Source: CAWIXB01 sp963839955 (GTDB lineage: Bacteria > Actinomycetota > Actinomycetes > JACCUZ01). Taken from it: a stretch of 64,000 nucleotides of DNA. Below the pieces are notes generated by a model. It made no database searches and was not told the origin of the DNA. It saw only the letters and a list, made by a program, of their open reading frames with translations. The stretch spans positions 3,162,001 to 3,226,000 of the forward strand of contig CAWIXB010000001.1 of the NCBI GenBank assembly GCA_963839955.1. The letters are read 5' to 3'. This document shows, in pieces, positions 6,745 to 14,755 of the stretch. The translations under genes and the position numbers were made by a program. Each line of letters begins with the position of its first letter. Within the stretch, counting starts at the first letter, position 1.

Positions 6745-9233
6745 GCGGCCGCCTGGAGAGCCTCGGCAAGGACCGCGATGGTGGGCGAGAGGAAGACGGT
6801 ACGAGCGGGGATGGAGCGGCCGAACTCCGCTTCGATGTGCTGCAGGAGGACCGACACAGTGAGCGAGTGGCCGCCGAGCTCGAAGAAGCTGTCGTTGACG
6901 CCGATCGGCTTGACGCGCAGCAGATCGGCCCAGATCCGGGCCAGTCGTCGCTCGGCGTCGTCACGTGGCTCGACGGGGGGGTCCGGCAGTGCGCGGGAGG
7001 CCGACAGCCCCTGGCTGAGCCGGACACGGTCGATCTTGCCGGTCGGGGTCAGCGGCAGCTCGACGACCGGGACGACGAAGGACGGGACGAGATAGCTGGG
7101 CAGTGTGTCGGCCAGCTGACGCCGTACCCGATGGGCCGTGGCCTGCCGCTCACCCGCCGCGTGCTCGGCAGTGAGCCGGACATAGGCGACGAGCCGTCCC
7201 CCGCCCGCCTCATCCTTCTCGAGCACGACCATCGCGTCGACCACCTCCGCCATCGAGGCGAGAGCGGTCTCGATCTGCTCGAGCTCGATGCGATAGCCGC
7301 GCATCTTCACCTGGGCGTCATCACGTCCGCCGAACTCCAGGACACCGTCGGGACGCCAGCGTGCCCTGTCACCGGTTCGGTAGAGGCGCTCGCCAGGGTG
7401 GAACGGGTCCGGCACGAAGCGCTCGGCGGTCCGTCCGGGACGGGCGTGGTAGCCGCGGGCCAAGCCCTTGCCGCCCACGTACAGCTCGCCGTACACCCCG
7501 ACCGGTGCGAGCTGGAGCTGGTCGTCGAGGACCTGCGCGTACGAACCGGTCATCGGCAGCCCGATGGGCACGGAGTCACCCATCGCGCGCGGGTCGTGGT
7601 GCCACCAGGTCGAGAACGTCGTGTTCTCCGTCGGCCCGTAGCCATTGGTGAACGACACCGCGGGATTTCGTTCGCGCAGCTTGCGAAGGTGCGCCGCCGA
7701 CACGGTGTCGCCACCGGCAAGAACCCTGGCGACACCGTCGAACAGCTGCGGGCAGGTGTCGACCGCGCGGTGAAAGAGCCCCGCGGTCAGCCACATGGTG
7801 GTCACGCGCTCTCGCTGTACCACCGTGCACATCTCGTCGAGGTCCAACGGTCCGGTGGGGGCGAGAACGACGCGAGCACCGCCCGCCAGCGGCACCCACA
7901 GCTCGAAGGTGGAGGCGTCGAAGGCGATCGGGGAGATCGCGAGGAAGCGCTCCTCGGCACCCGCGCCAAGAATGCCGGGCTCGTCCAGGAGGCGCAGAAC
8001 GGCGGCGTGGGCGATCGACACACCCTTGGGCTCGCCGGTCGTGCCGGAGGTGAAGCTGAGGTACGCCGTGGAGCCGGGTTCGGGCCGACGGCCGGTCGCC
8101 GTGGCCGGCGACGGCTCGCGACGGCCGACCGGCGGCACCTGCGCGTCCAGACGGAGCACCGGTGGCAACGCAGCGTCGTCGCCGTTGATGGTGTCGGTGG
8201 CAGCCTCGGCGAACTCGTGGTCGGCGAGCACCGCGACCGCGCCGGCCAAGTTCGCCACCGTCGCCAGGTAGGTGGGCGGATCGGTGCTGGGCTCGACGGC
8301 GACGTAGGCCCCGCCGGCACGAAGGATGCCGAGAAGGGCGACCACCTGAGCCACCGAGCGCTCGGCGTACACCGCCACGATGGCATCGGGTCCGACACCG
8401 CGCTCGGCGAGGCGCGCAGAGACCGCGTCGGCCCGCGCGAGGAGTTCGGCGTAGGTCAGCGTCTCCCCCGCGCCGGTGACCGCCACCCGGTCGGGATGTC
8501 GCGCGGCCTGCGCCGCCACTCGTTCGTGCACGAGCAGGTGGCTGGCGTCGTTGTACGCCGGCGTCGAGCCGGTGCTCCAGTCGACCAGTCTCGCGCGCTC
8601 GTCCTCGTCGATCAGGCACGTCCACCCGAGCGGCTCGTCGTGCCTGCGATGAGCTGTGGCGGCATGGGCGGCTACGTGATCGGCCAACAGCGCAACCCAC
8701 GGCGGCGCGGAGATGGTGTCGTTGACGTCCACCCAGATCGCCAACCGCGATCCGTGCCGGGCTGTCACGACCAGAAGCTCCGATGCCAAGGCCCGAGGCG
8801 GGGCGGGGGTCCCGTCCGGAAGGTGCAGGTGACGCACCCGGACCGGCTCCACCGGCGGCGTGGCGACCCTGCGACGCGGCGCGGCACCGCAGACCTGCTC
8901 GGCCAATGAGGTGAGCTCGCTGGTCAGCTCGCTGGCAGAGGGACGGGCGGAAAGGTCGAACCCGAGGCGCACCGTCCGGCCGTCGGGCAGGCCGAGGTTC
9001 GCGGCCATCTGGAAACGGGACTGCCCGACGTGCAGCGCCACCGTCTGCACGACCGCGGCACAGGCCCGCGCTGCGGACTCAGAGGGAGACAGCGACTCCG
9101 GCCACGCCACCTCGCGGGCGATCGGGTCGGCGGCGCCGGTCACGAAGAGCGAGCCCGGCCGCCAGGCGAGCGGGTGCCAGTGGCTGGACGCCTCTGCGGT
9201 GTCCAGCAGCGAGACGTGACGCGCCTCGGTCAC
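6741..9233 (-). CDS. NRPS A-PCP protein, pocket reads as valine
   Basis: 830 residues: about 215 N-terminal residues resembling the C-terminal lobe of a condensation domain but without HHxxxDG, then an adenylation domain (about 225-740) and a PCP with S790 (LGGHS). All A-domain cores are present: TSGTTGEPKG (395-404), FDAS (D439), YGPTE (from 532), YRTGD, and GKIDR with K733. Aligned by eye to GrsA numbering, the pocket residues are D-A-F-W-L-G-G-T-F-K (W481 is position 278), the pattern assigned to L-valine. The GTG start overlaps the ABC transporter stop by GTGA. With the following P450 and thioesterase it looks like a module that activates and holds valine for tailoring. Its partner condensation domain would act in trans. 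Confidence 0.93.
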   Translation of the reverse strand: MTEARHVSLLDTAEASSHWHPLAWRPGSLFVTGAADPIAREVAWPESLSPSESAARACAAVVQTVALHVGQSRFQMAANLGLPDGRTVRLGFDLSARPSASELTSELTSLAEQVCGAAPRRRVATPPVEPVRVRHLHLPDGTPAPPRALASELLVVTARHGSRLAIWVDVNDTISAPPWVALLADHVAAHAATAHRRHDEPLGWTCLIDEDERARLVDWSTGSTPAYNDASHLLVHERVAAQAARHPDRVAVTGAGETLTYAELLARADAVSARLAERGVGPDAIVAVYAERSVAQVVALLGILRAGGAYVAVEPSTDPPTYLATVANLAGAVAVLADHEFAEAATDTINGDDAALPPVLRLDAQVPPVGRREPSPATATGRRPEPGSTAYLSFTSGTTGEPKGVSIAHAAVLRLLDEPGILGAGAEERFLAISPIAFDASTFELWVPLAGGARVVLAPTGPLDLDEMCTVVQRERVTTMWLTAGLFHRAVDTCPQLFDGVARVLAGGDTVSAAHLRKLRERNPAVSFTNGYGPTENTTFSTWWHHDPRAMGDSVPIGLPMTGSYAQVLDDQLQLAPVGVYGELYVGGKGLARGYHARPGRTAERFVPDPFHPGERLYRTGDRARWRPDGVLEFGGRDDAQVKMRGYRIELEQIETALASMAEVVDAMVVLEKDEAGGGRLVAYVRLTAEHAAGERQATAHRVRRQLADTLPSYLVPSFVVPVVELPLTPTGKIDRVRLSQGLSASRALPDPPVEPRDDAERRLARIWADLLRVKPIGVNDSFFELGGHSLTVSVLLQHIEAEFGRSIPARTVFLSPTIAVLAEALQAAA

Positions 9234-11035
9234 ACCGGTTCACCCGTCTCCGACCGTCCGCTCCAGATCTCCTGCATCAAGGAGCTGCGGTCCAGCAGCT
9301 CGCGCAGCGTCCCGGTGTCGACCACCCGTCCCTCGTCGAGGAGCACGATCTGCGTCGCCCGCTCGAGCGCCTGCCGGCGGTGGGACACGACCAGCGTCGT
9401 GCAGCCTTGGCGCTCGTCGATGAGCCGCGACCACAGCTCGCGCTCGGTCACGACGTCGAGGGCACTGGACACGTCGTCCACGACCAGCAGGTCAGGGGCT
9501 CGCACGAACATGCGTGCGGCGGCAGTGCGCTGCACCTGTCCACCGGAGAGCCTGATGCCGCGGGGACCGACCAGTGTGCCGACACCCTGGTCCAGCTCAG
9601 CGATGTCATCGTCCAGCACAGCGGCGTGCAACGCGCGCTCCACCGCGTGCGGGTCGAGTTCGAGCCCCAGCGCGATGTTGGCGCGCAGGGTGTCGCTCAG
9701 CAGCACCGGTGACTGCGGGGCGTACGCCGTGCGGGGCGGCACCATCTCTGCCGCCTCGTCCTCGACGACCCGGCCGTTCCAGACGACCTGTCCGGTTGCC
9801 GGCAGCAGACCGAGAAGCGAACGGAGCAGGGTGGTCTTGCCGGAGCCGACCCGACCGGTCACGACCGTCAGCGACCCCGCCTCGAGAGCAAGCTCCACGC
9901 CCTGGATCCCCCGGTCGCTGCTCGGGTAGGTGTAGGTCAGGTCGCGCAGCTCCAGGGTGCGCAGTGGGTCGTCCGGACTCCGCTCGCGCAGCGTCGGGGC
10001 ACCCGGAGGCAGGGCACCGGTGAGGTGCAACGGCACATCCTCGACCAGCGCCTCCGGCTCCTGGTCGGGAAGGAGCTCAAGCAGACGTTCGGTCGACACG
10101 CTGGTCTGGCGGAAACGCGTCATCAGGTCGCCCGCGTTGGCGATCAGCTCGCTGATGAATGACATGTAGGTGCTGAAGACGATGAAGTCGCCGACGGTGA
10201 ACTCACCCTGACTCATTTGGCTGGCCAGGAAGAGGAGGATCACGCCGGAGGCGACGACCGGCAGGTTCCGCGAGACCGAGTCGAGGGCCTGGGTGAGTGC
10301 GACATCGTTCAGCGTGGCTTGGCGCCGTTCTTCGTTGAGCACGGCCAGCTCGTCGGCGACCCGGTCCTCCGCGCCGGCCGCCTTGATGGTGCCGGATGCC
10401 GTGAACGCCTCGTTGACGAGGTTGGTCGCTCGGTCGGTGGACAGCTGACGACGCCAGCGGAACCGCTTGATGCGCGAGCCGAGGACGTGAACGAGAGCCA
10501 GCAGGACGCACAGGGGCACGACCACGGCCACGCACACGACCGGACTGATCACGAACAGGACCACGAACGCGATGCCGCCCGTGAGCAGCTGCCCGATCGG
10601 GTCCGCGCTGTACAGCGCGGTCTCGGACACCTCGTTGACGTCGTTGCGGAAACGGTTCAGCGCCGAACCGTTGGAGATCGGCAGCGTGACGGCGTCCTTG
10701 CGGTGGAGCAGCCGTTCGAAGATGTTCTGCTGCATGAGCAGCGACCCGTGCACGGTCTGCCGGGCCTCACTGACCTGCTGCCAGACGTGTGCCCCGGCGT
10801 CGATGAAGGCGTAGACGATCAGCGCCGCGACAAGGGTCGCGACGTTGAGCCCGACCTGCGCCTGGCCACTGAGACTGTCCACGATCGCGCCCACGATCAA
10901 CGGTGGGAGCAACGGCATGAGGTAGGTGAAGGCGATCAGGAAGACGCACAGTGCGAACAGGCGCGGGCGGAAGGCGATCACCCGCCACACGTAGAACAGG
11001 GACGAGCGCGGGGCGGCGGGCGGCGGACCGGTCAT
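9230..11035 (-). CDS. ABC exporter half-transporter, degenerate ATP site
   Basis: 601-residue half-transporter with an N-terminal membrane domain of about six helices (residues 20-320) and a C-terminal ATPase domain. Walker A is GRVGSGKTT (near residue 394), the signature is LSGGQ, and the switch His is VVSHRR. Walker B is LLVVDDVSSALD (near 515): the catalytic Glu after Walker B is Asp. The upstream partner has the canonical Glu but an altered signature, so together they should form a heterodimer with one consensus and one degenerate site, as in TM287/288-type exporters. It overlaps both neighbours (ATGA upstream, GTGA downstream). Likely exports the peptide product; import, as with IrtAB of mycobacteria, cannot be excluded. 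Confidence 0.93.
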   Translation of the reverse strand: MTGPPPAAPRSSLFYVWRVIAFRPRLFALCVFLIAFTYLMPLLPPLIVGAIVDSLSGQAQVGLNVATLVAALIVYAFIDAGAHVWQQVSEARQTVHGSLLMQQNIFERLLHRKDAVTLPISNGSALNRFRNDVNEVSETALYSADPIGQLLTGGIAFVVLFVISPVVCVAVVVPLCVLLALVHVLGSRIKRFRWRRQLSTDRATNLVNEAFTASGTIKAAGAEDRVADELAVLNEERRQATLNDVALTQALDSVSRNLPVVASGVILLFLASQMSQGEFTVGDFIVFSTYMSFISELIANAGDLMTRFRQTSVSTERLLELLPDQEPEALVEDVPLHLTGALPPGAPTLRERSPDDPLRTLELRDLTYTYPSSDRGIQGVELALEAGSLTVVTGRVGSGKTTLLRSLLGLLPATGQVVWNGRVVEDEAAEMVPPRTAYAPQSPVLLSDTLRANIALGLELDPHAVERALHAAVLDDDIAELDQGVGTLVGPRGIRLSGGQVQRTAAARMFVRAPDLLVVDDVSSALDVVTERELWSRLIDERQGCTTLVVSHRRQALERATQIVLLDEGRVVDTGTLRELLDRSSLMQEIWSGRSETGEPV

Positions 11036-12780
11036 GAGGTGAGGCTCCCGACCTCGTCGAGGCGGAGCATCCCGGCGAACCTGGACTCCACGTCGGCCAC
11101 CAGCAGGTCGCGGTCACCGCACTCGACGACACGTCCCTGCTCGAGCACGAGGATCTGGTCCATCCGCCGCAAGGTGCTGAGGCGGTGCGCGATCACCACT
11201 GCAGTCCGGTTCTCGAGGAGGCGCTCGGTCGCCTGCTCCAACGCGGTCTGCGTTGCCGGGTCGAGCTTTGAGGTCGCCTCGTCGAGGACCACGACCGACG
11301 AGTCACGCAGAAAGGCACGGCCCAGCGCGATCAGCTGCGCCTGCCCGGCGGAGAAACCGCCGTCACCACCGGTCAGGACCGTGTCGAGCCCGTCGGACAT
11401 GCCGCCCAGGACCGGCCACAGGCCCAGCTCCTTGATCACGTCGTGGATGCGCTCGTCGGGCACTGAGCGGTCGAACAGCGTCAGGTTCTCGCGGAGGGAC
11501 GCATGCATGATCTGCACGTTCTGAGTGATCAGGCTGACCTTCTCGCGCACCTCCCGGACCGTGTGTTCCCGCAGGTCGTGCTCGCCCAGGCTGACCCGGC
11601 CCTCCTGAGGGTCGAAGAGCCGAAGCACCAGCCGCGCCACGGTGCTCTTGCCACTCCCCGTCCGCCCGACCAGACCGAGGCGCTGCCCGGCCGGTAGCTC
11701 GAAGGAGACGTCGCGGAGCACCGGCTGCTCGGCCGCGTAGCCGAAGGTCACCCGCTCGAAGGTCACCGCCGGCGGCCCCTTCCGCCGCGGCACCCCGGGC
11801 CCGTCCCGGACGACGGATCGCTGGTCGAGCAGCTGGCGCACCCGACCCACCGCCGCGGCAGCTCGCTGCAGGTCACTGACCTGGGTGTTGATGCGGTAGA
11901 TGGGCAGAGCAAGCAGGGTGGCGTAGCGATAGATCAGGTAGATCGTCGCGACCGGTGCCTGACCGGTGCTCACCAGCCACGCACCCAGACCGAGCGAGCT
12001 GGCCATGGCGAGCATGAACAGCATCTCGGTGACCCGCTCGATGGCACCTGTCCGGCGGCTCGCGACCACGGTCTTGGCCAGGACGTCGCGGGCATGACCA
12101 CTGAAGCCGCGCATCGAGTAGGGAATCGCTGCGTTGCCACGAATGTCCTCGGTGGCATTCAGATGCTCCCCGACCAGCCCGGTCTGGTCGGCCTGTGCCT
12201 GCATGGCCTGCGCCCACATCGGACTTGCGCGTCCGCGCAAGCTGTTCAGGGTGGCGACGATGACCGCCACGAAGAAGGTGAGCAACGCACCGAGGCGCCA
12301 GTCGAACACGAAGAGCGTGGCGAGGATGCCGATCAGGAGCAACGAGTTCCCGAGCAGGGTCACCAGCAGGGTGGAGAGGAACTTGCCGAGCGCTGCGACG
12401 TCTCCCTCGATCCGCTCGAACAGTTCGCCGGGACTGTGTTCTTGGTGAAACCCTGCGTCGAGGCCGAGGCAGTGCCGGGTCAGATCCCCCCGAAGCTTGT
12501 TGGTCGCCCGCTGGGCGAGAGCCTCGGAAAGGTAGAACTGAAGGACCCTGCCGACACCGAATGCCACGGCGAGGACGACGAACCACACCGCGATCCCGCG
12601 CAGCTCCGAGACAGGGTCGCCGGCCAGCGTGCGGTCGATGAACCGCCCGGCGAACAGCGGAATTGCCAGCTCGAGGCCCATGACGACGAGGACGACCCCC
12701 AGCAGGGCGAGAGCCGAGCGCCATGCGGGCAGAAAGTAGCCGCGGATCAACCACGCGGCGCCGCGAGGCTGCTCGCCCAT
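11032..12780 (-). CDS. ABC exporter half-transporter, canonical Walker B
   Basis: 582 residues from the ATG at 12780 (a GTG one codon upstream is an alternative). The membrane domain is at about 15-310. The ATPase domain has Walker A GRTGSGKST (near 372), Q-loop ITQN, Walker B VVVLDEATSKLD with catalytic Glu, and switch VIAHRLST. The signature is FSAGQ instead of LSGGQ. Pairing with the next gene would put this canonical Walker B opposite an LSGGQ signature and leave the other site degenerate. The start codon overlaps the stop of the upstream C-PCP gene (TGATG), so transporter and synthetase are made together. The substrate is inferred to be the cluster product. Confidence 0.93.
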   Translation of the reverse strand: MGEQPRGAAWLIRGYFLPAWRSALALLGVVLVVMGLELAIPLFAGRFIDRTLAGDPVSELRGIAVWFVVLAVAFGVGRVLQFYLSEALAQRATNKLRGDLTRHCLGLDAGFHQEHSPGELFERIEGDVAALGKFLSTLLVTLLGNSLLLIGILATLFVFDWRLGALLTFFVAVIVATLNSLRGRASPMWAQAMQAQADQTGLVGEHLNATEDIRGNAAIPYSMRGFSGHARDVLAKTVVASRRTGAIERVTEMLFMLAMASSLGLGAWLVSTGQAPVATIYLIYRYATLLALPIYRINTQVSDLQRAAAAVGRVRQLLDQRSVVRDGPGVPRRKGPPAVTFERVTFGYAAEQPVLRDVSFELPAGQRLGLVGRTGSGKSTVARLVLRLFDPQEGRVSLGEHDLREHTVREVREKVSLITQNVQIMHASLRENLTLFDRSVPDERIHDVIKELGLWPVLGGMSDGLDTVLTGGDGGFSAGQAQLIALGRAFLRDSSVVVLDEATSKLDPATQTALEQATERLLENRTAVVIAHRLSTLRRMDQILVLEQGRVVECGDRDLLVADVESRFAGMLRLDEVGSLTS

Positions 12781-14741
12781 CACTCGTCCTCCAGGTCGGC
12801 GATGTCACCGCTGTTCAGGAGGGCAGCCATGCCGGCGACCGTCGGCTCGTCGAAGATGGCCCGGAGCGGCAGCTCGATGTCGAACTCCTCGGCCAACGCG
12901 ATCGTTGCGCGCATGGCGAGGATGGAGTAGCCGCCGCGGCGGAAGAAGTGGTCCTCCGGCTCGAGGCCCTCGACGCCGAGCAGATCCTCGAAGATGCGCG
13001 CCACCCGGGCGACGTACTCGCTCGGCGCGCCGCTGGGCTGGCGGGTGACTCCTGACTCCTCGGCCGGCAACGAACCGGGGCGGCCCAGCACCTCGACCAC
13101 GCCGTCGCGGCGCTGGCGCGCCTGCAGGCCGGTCGCGAAGACGCGTCCGCCCAGGGTGCGCGACATGGGGTCGGGGACCAGCCGGGTCGCCGTGGCGGCC
13201 GGCCCCCCGAGGTCGAGCGTCGTGCCGTCCAGCTCCATCGCAAGCTCGCCGACCACGCCCAGCGGTGCGCGGTGCAGGCTCCTCTCGAGAACCGTCAGGC
13301 CCATGAGTGCCTGGTCCAGCTCCACGAACCGCTTACGTTCCTCGGCGGTGAGGATGTCGAGATCGGCGACCCTGCGGTCCGGGTTCTCCAGCGCCGAGTG
13401 GAGGAGGCCGACCAGTTGGGCGCTGAGGCTCTCGACGCTCTCCGCGTCGTACACATCGGCTGCGTAGATCCAGAGGAACCGCAAGCCCGCGTCGTCGTCG
13501 AGCAACTGGATCTCGAAGTCGAAGTCGGTCCACCTGTTGGCCACGTCGACCTCGGTCACCACGGCATCGCCGAACGAGGGCCGGTCCTCGCCGGACCCAC
13601 CGCGGCCGGCGAAGGAACCGAGGTACTGGAAGAGCACTTGGGTGAGTGCCATCCGGCTCATGTCGCGCTCGGGGTTCAACGCCTCGATGACCTTGCCGAA
13701 AGGGATCTCCTGGCGCGAGAACGCGTCCAGCGCAACGTCACGTGCCCGCTGCACCATCTCGCGACACGTCGGGTTGCCGGCGACGCTGTTGCGCATGGGG
13801 ACGACGTTGAGGAAGTACCCGACGGACCCTTCGTACTCCGGCTGGCGGCCCGCCACCGGCACACCCACGACCATCTCGTCGCGGACGGCGTGCCGGGCGA
13901 AGAGCACGTGCAGCATCGCCAGGACGACCATGAAGACGCTGGCGTTCTCCGCCTCGGCGACGCCACGCAGCCGTTGCGTGGTCTCGGGGTCGACCTGCTG
14001 GACCACGGTGGCGGCCCGGTACGTCGGCGGGTTGGTCCGAGCGTGGTCGACGGCCAGTCCGAGGTCTCGCGGCGCGTCGGCGAGATCGGCGCAGGTCCGT
14101 TCGAGCTTGTGGCGGAACCTGTCGGTTCGCGTCTGCTCCAGCTCCCACTCGGCCACGTCGGCCATCTGGAGCGCCACGGGCGGGAGCGACGGCTCCCTGC
14201 CAGCCACCAGCTCGCCGTAGAGGGACCCGAGCTCACGTGCCAGAACGACGAGCGACCAGCCGTCCGCGATGATGTGGTGCATGGCGAGGACCACGAGGTA
14301 CTCGTCCTCGCCCTTGGTGATGACCGAGCAGCGGAACAGGTTTCCACGAGCAAGGTCGAAGGGCCGATCGGCCTCCTTGATCGCCGTCTGCAGTGCGGCG
14401 TTGTTGCGCTCCTCGACCGGCAGCCCCGAGAGGTCCATGGTGCGCGGGCGCACCGGTCCTGGTGGCGCGATGAGCTGACGGGCGACGCCGTCGCGGCCGA
14501 CGATCGAGGTGCGCAGGGCCTCGTGCCGGGCAGCGAGCCGGGTCAGTGCCTCTCCGAGCACGTCCGGATCGAGACGACCCTTCACGTCCAGGACCCGGAC
14601 CATGTTGTAGATGGGCGTGGAGCTCAGCAGCTGATCGGCCAACCACATGTTCTGCTGTGCCTGCGACACGGGGCATTCCTCAACGGCGCTCGTCGTCCCG
14701 CCCGCGGCGGTCTCGTCGTCCCGCGTCGCGTATGGCTTCAT
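12780..14741 (-). CDS. NRPS C-PCP protein with an A-domain remnant
   Basis: 653 residues. Condensation domain (about 20-460) with intact HHIIADG (155-161), then a linker, then a PCP with S606 in GGYS. The linker at about 500-556 is not random: it keeps the spaced pattern of the A6-A8 region of an adenylation domain (GEL ... GG ... RLVPDP ... GRVFATGL ... DGVVEVLGR), yet A1-A5 and the catalytic lysine are absent. This looks like a C-A-PCP module whose A domain was deleted. Its PCP must be loaded in trans, by the stand-alone A protein or another A domain of the cluster. A good ribosome-binding site (GGAGAG) precedes the ATG, 14 bases after the previous gene. Confidence 0.92.
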   Translation of the reverse strand: MKPYATRDDETAAGGTTSAVEECPVSQAQQNMWLADQLLSSTPIYNMVRVLDVKGRLDPDVLGEALTRLAARHEALRTSIVGRDGVARQLIAPPGPVRPRTMDLSGLPVEERNNAALQTAIKEADRPFDLARGNLFRCSVITKGEDEYLVVLAMHHIIADGWSLVVLARELGSLYGELVAGREPSLPPVALQMADVAEWELEQTRTDRFRHKLERTCADLADAPRDLGLAVDHARTNPPTYRAATVVQQVDPETTQRLRGVAEAENASVFMVVLAMLHVLFARHAVRDEMVVGVPVAGRQPEYEGSVGYFLNVVPMRNSVAGNPTCREMVQRARDVALDAFSRQEIPFGKVIEALNPERDMSRMALTQVLFQYLGSFAGRGGSGEDRPSFGDAVVTEVDVANRWTDFDFEIQLLDDDAGLRFLWIYAADVYDAESVESLSAQLVGLLHSALENPDRRVADLDILTAEERKRFVELDQALMGLTVLERSLHRAPLGVVGELAMELDGTTLDLGGPAATATRLVPDPMSRTLGGRVFATGLQARQRRDGVVEVLGRPGSLPAEESGVTRQPSGAPSEYVARVARIFEDLLGVEGLEPEDHFFRRGGYSILAMRATIALAEEFDIELPLRAIFDEPTVAGMAALLNSGDIADLEDE

Positions 14742-14755
14742 GTCCGTCTCTCCGA

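Noticed and set aside
6837..8909. A 690-codon open frame on the plus strand inside the NRPS cluster
   Set aside because: Antisense to the A-PCP gene, which has every adenylation core motif and the PCP serine.
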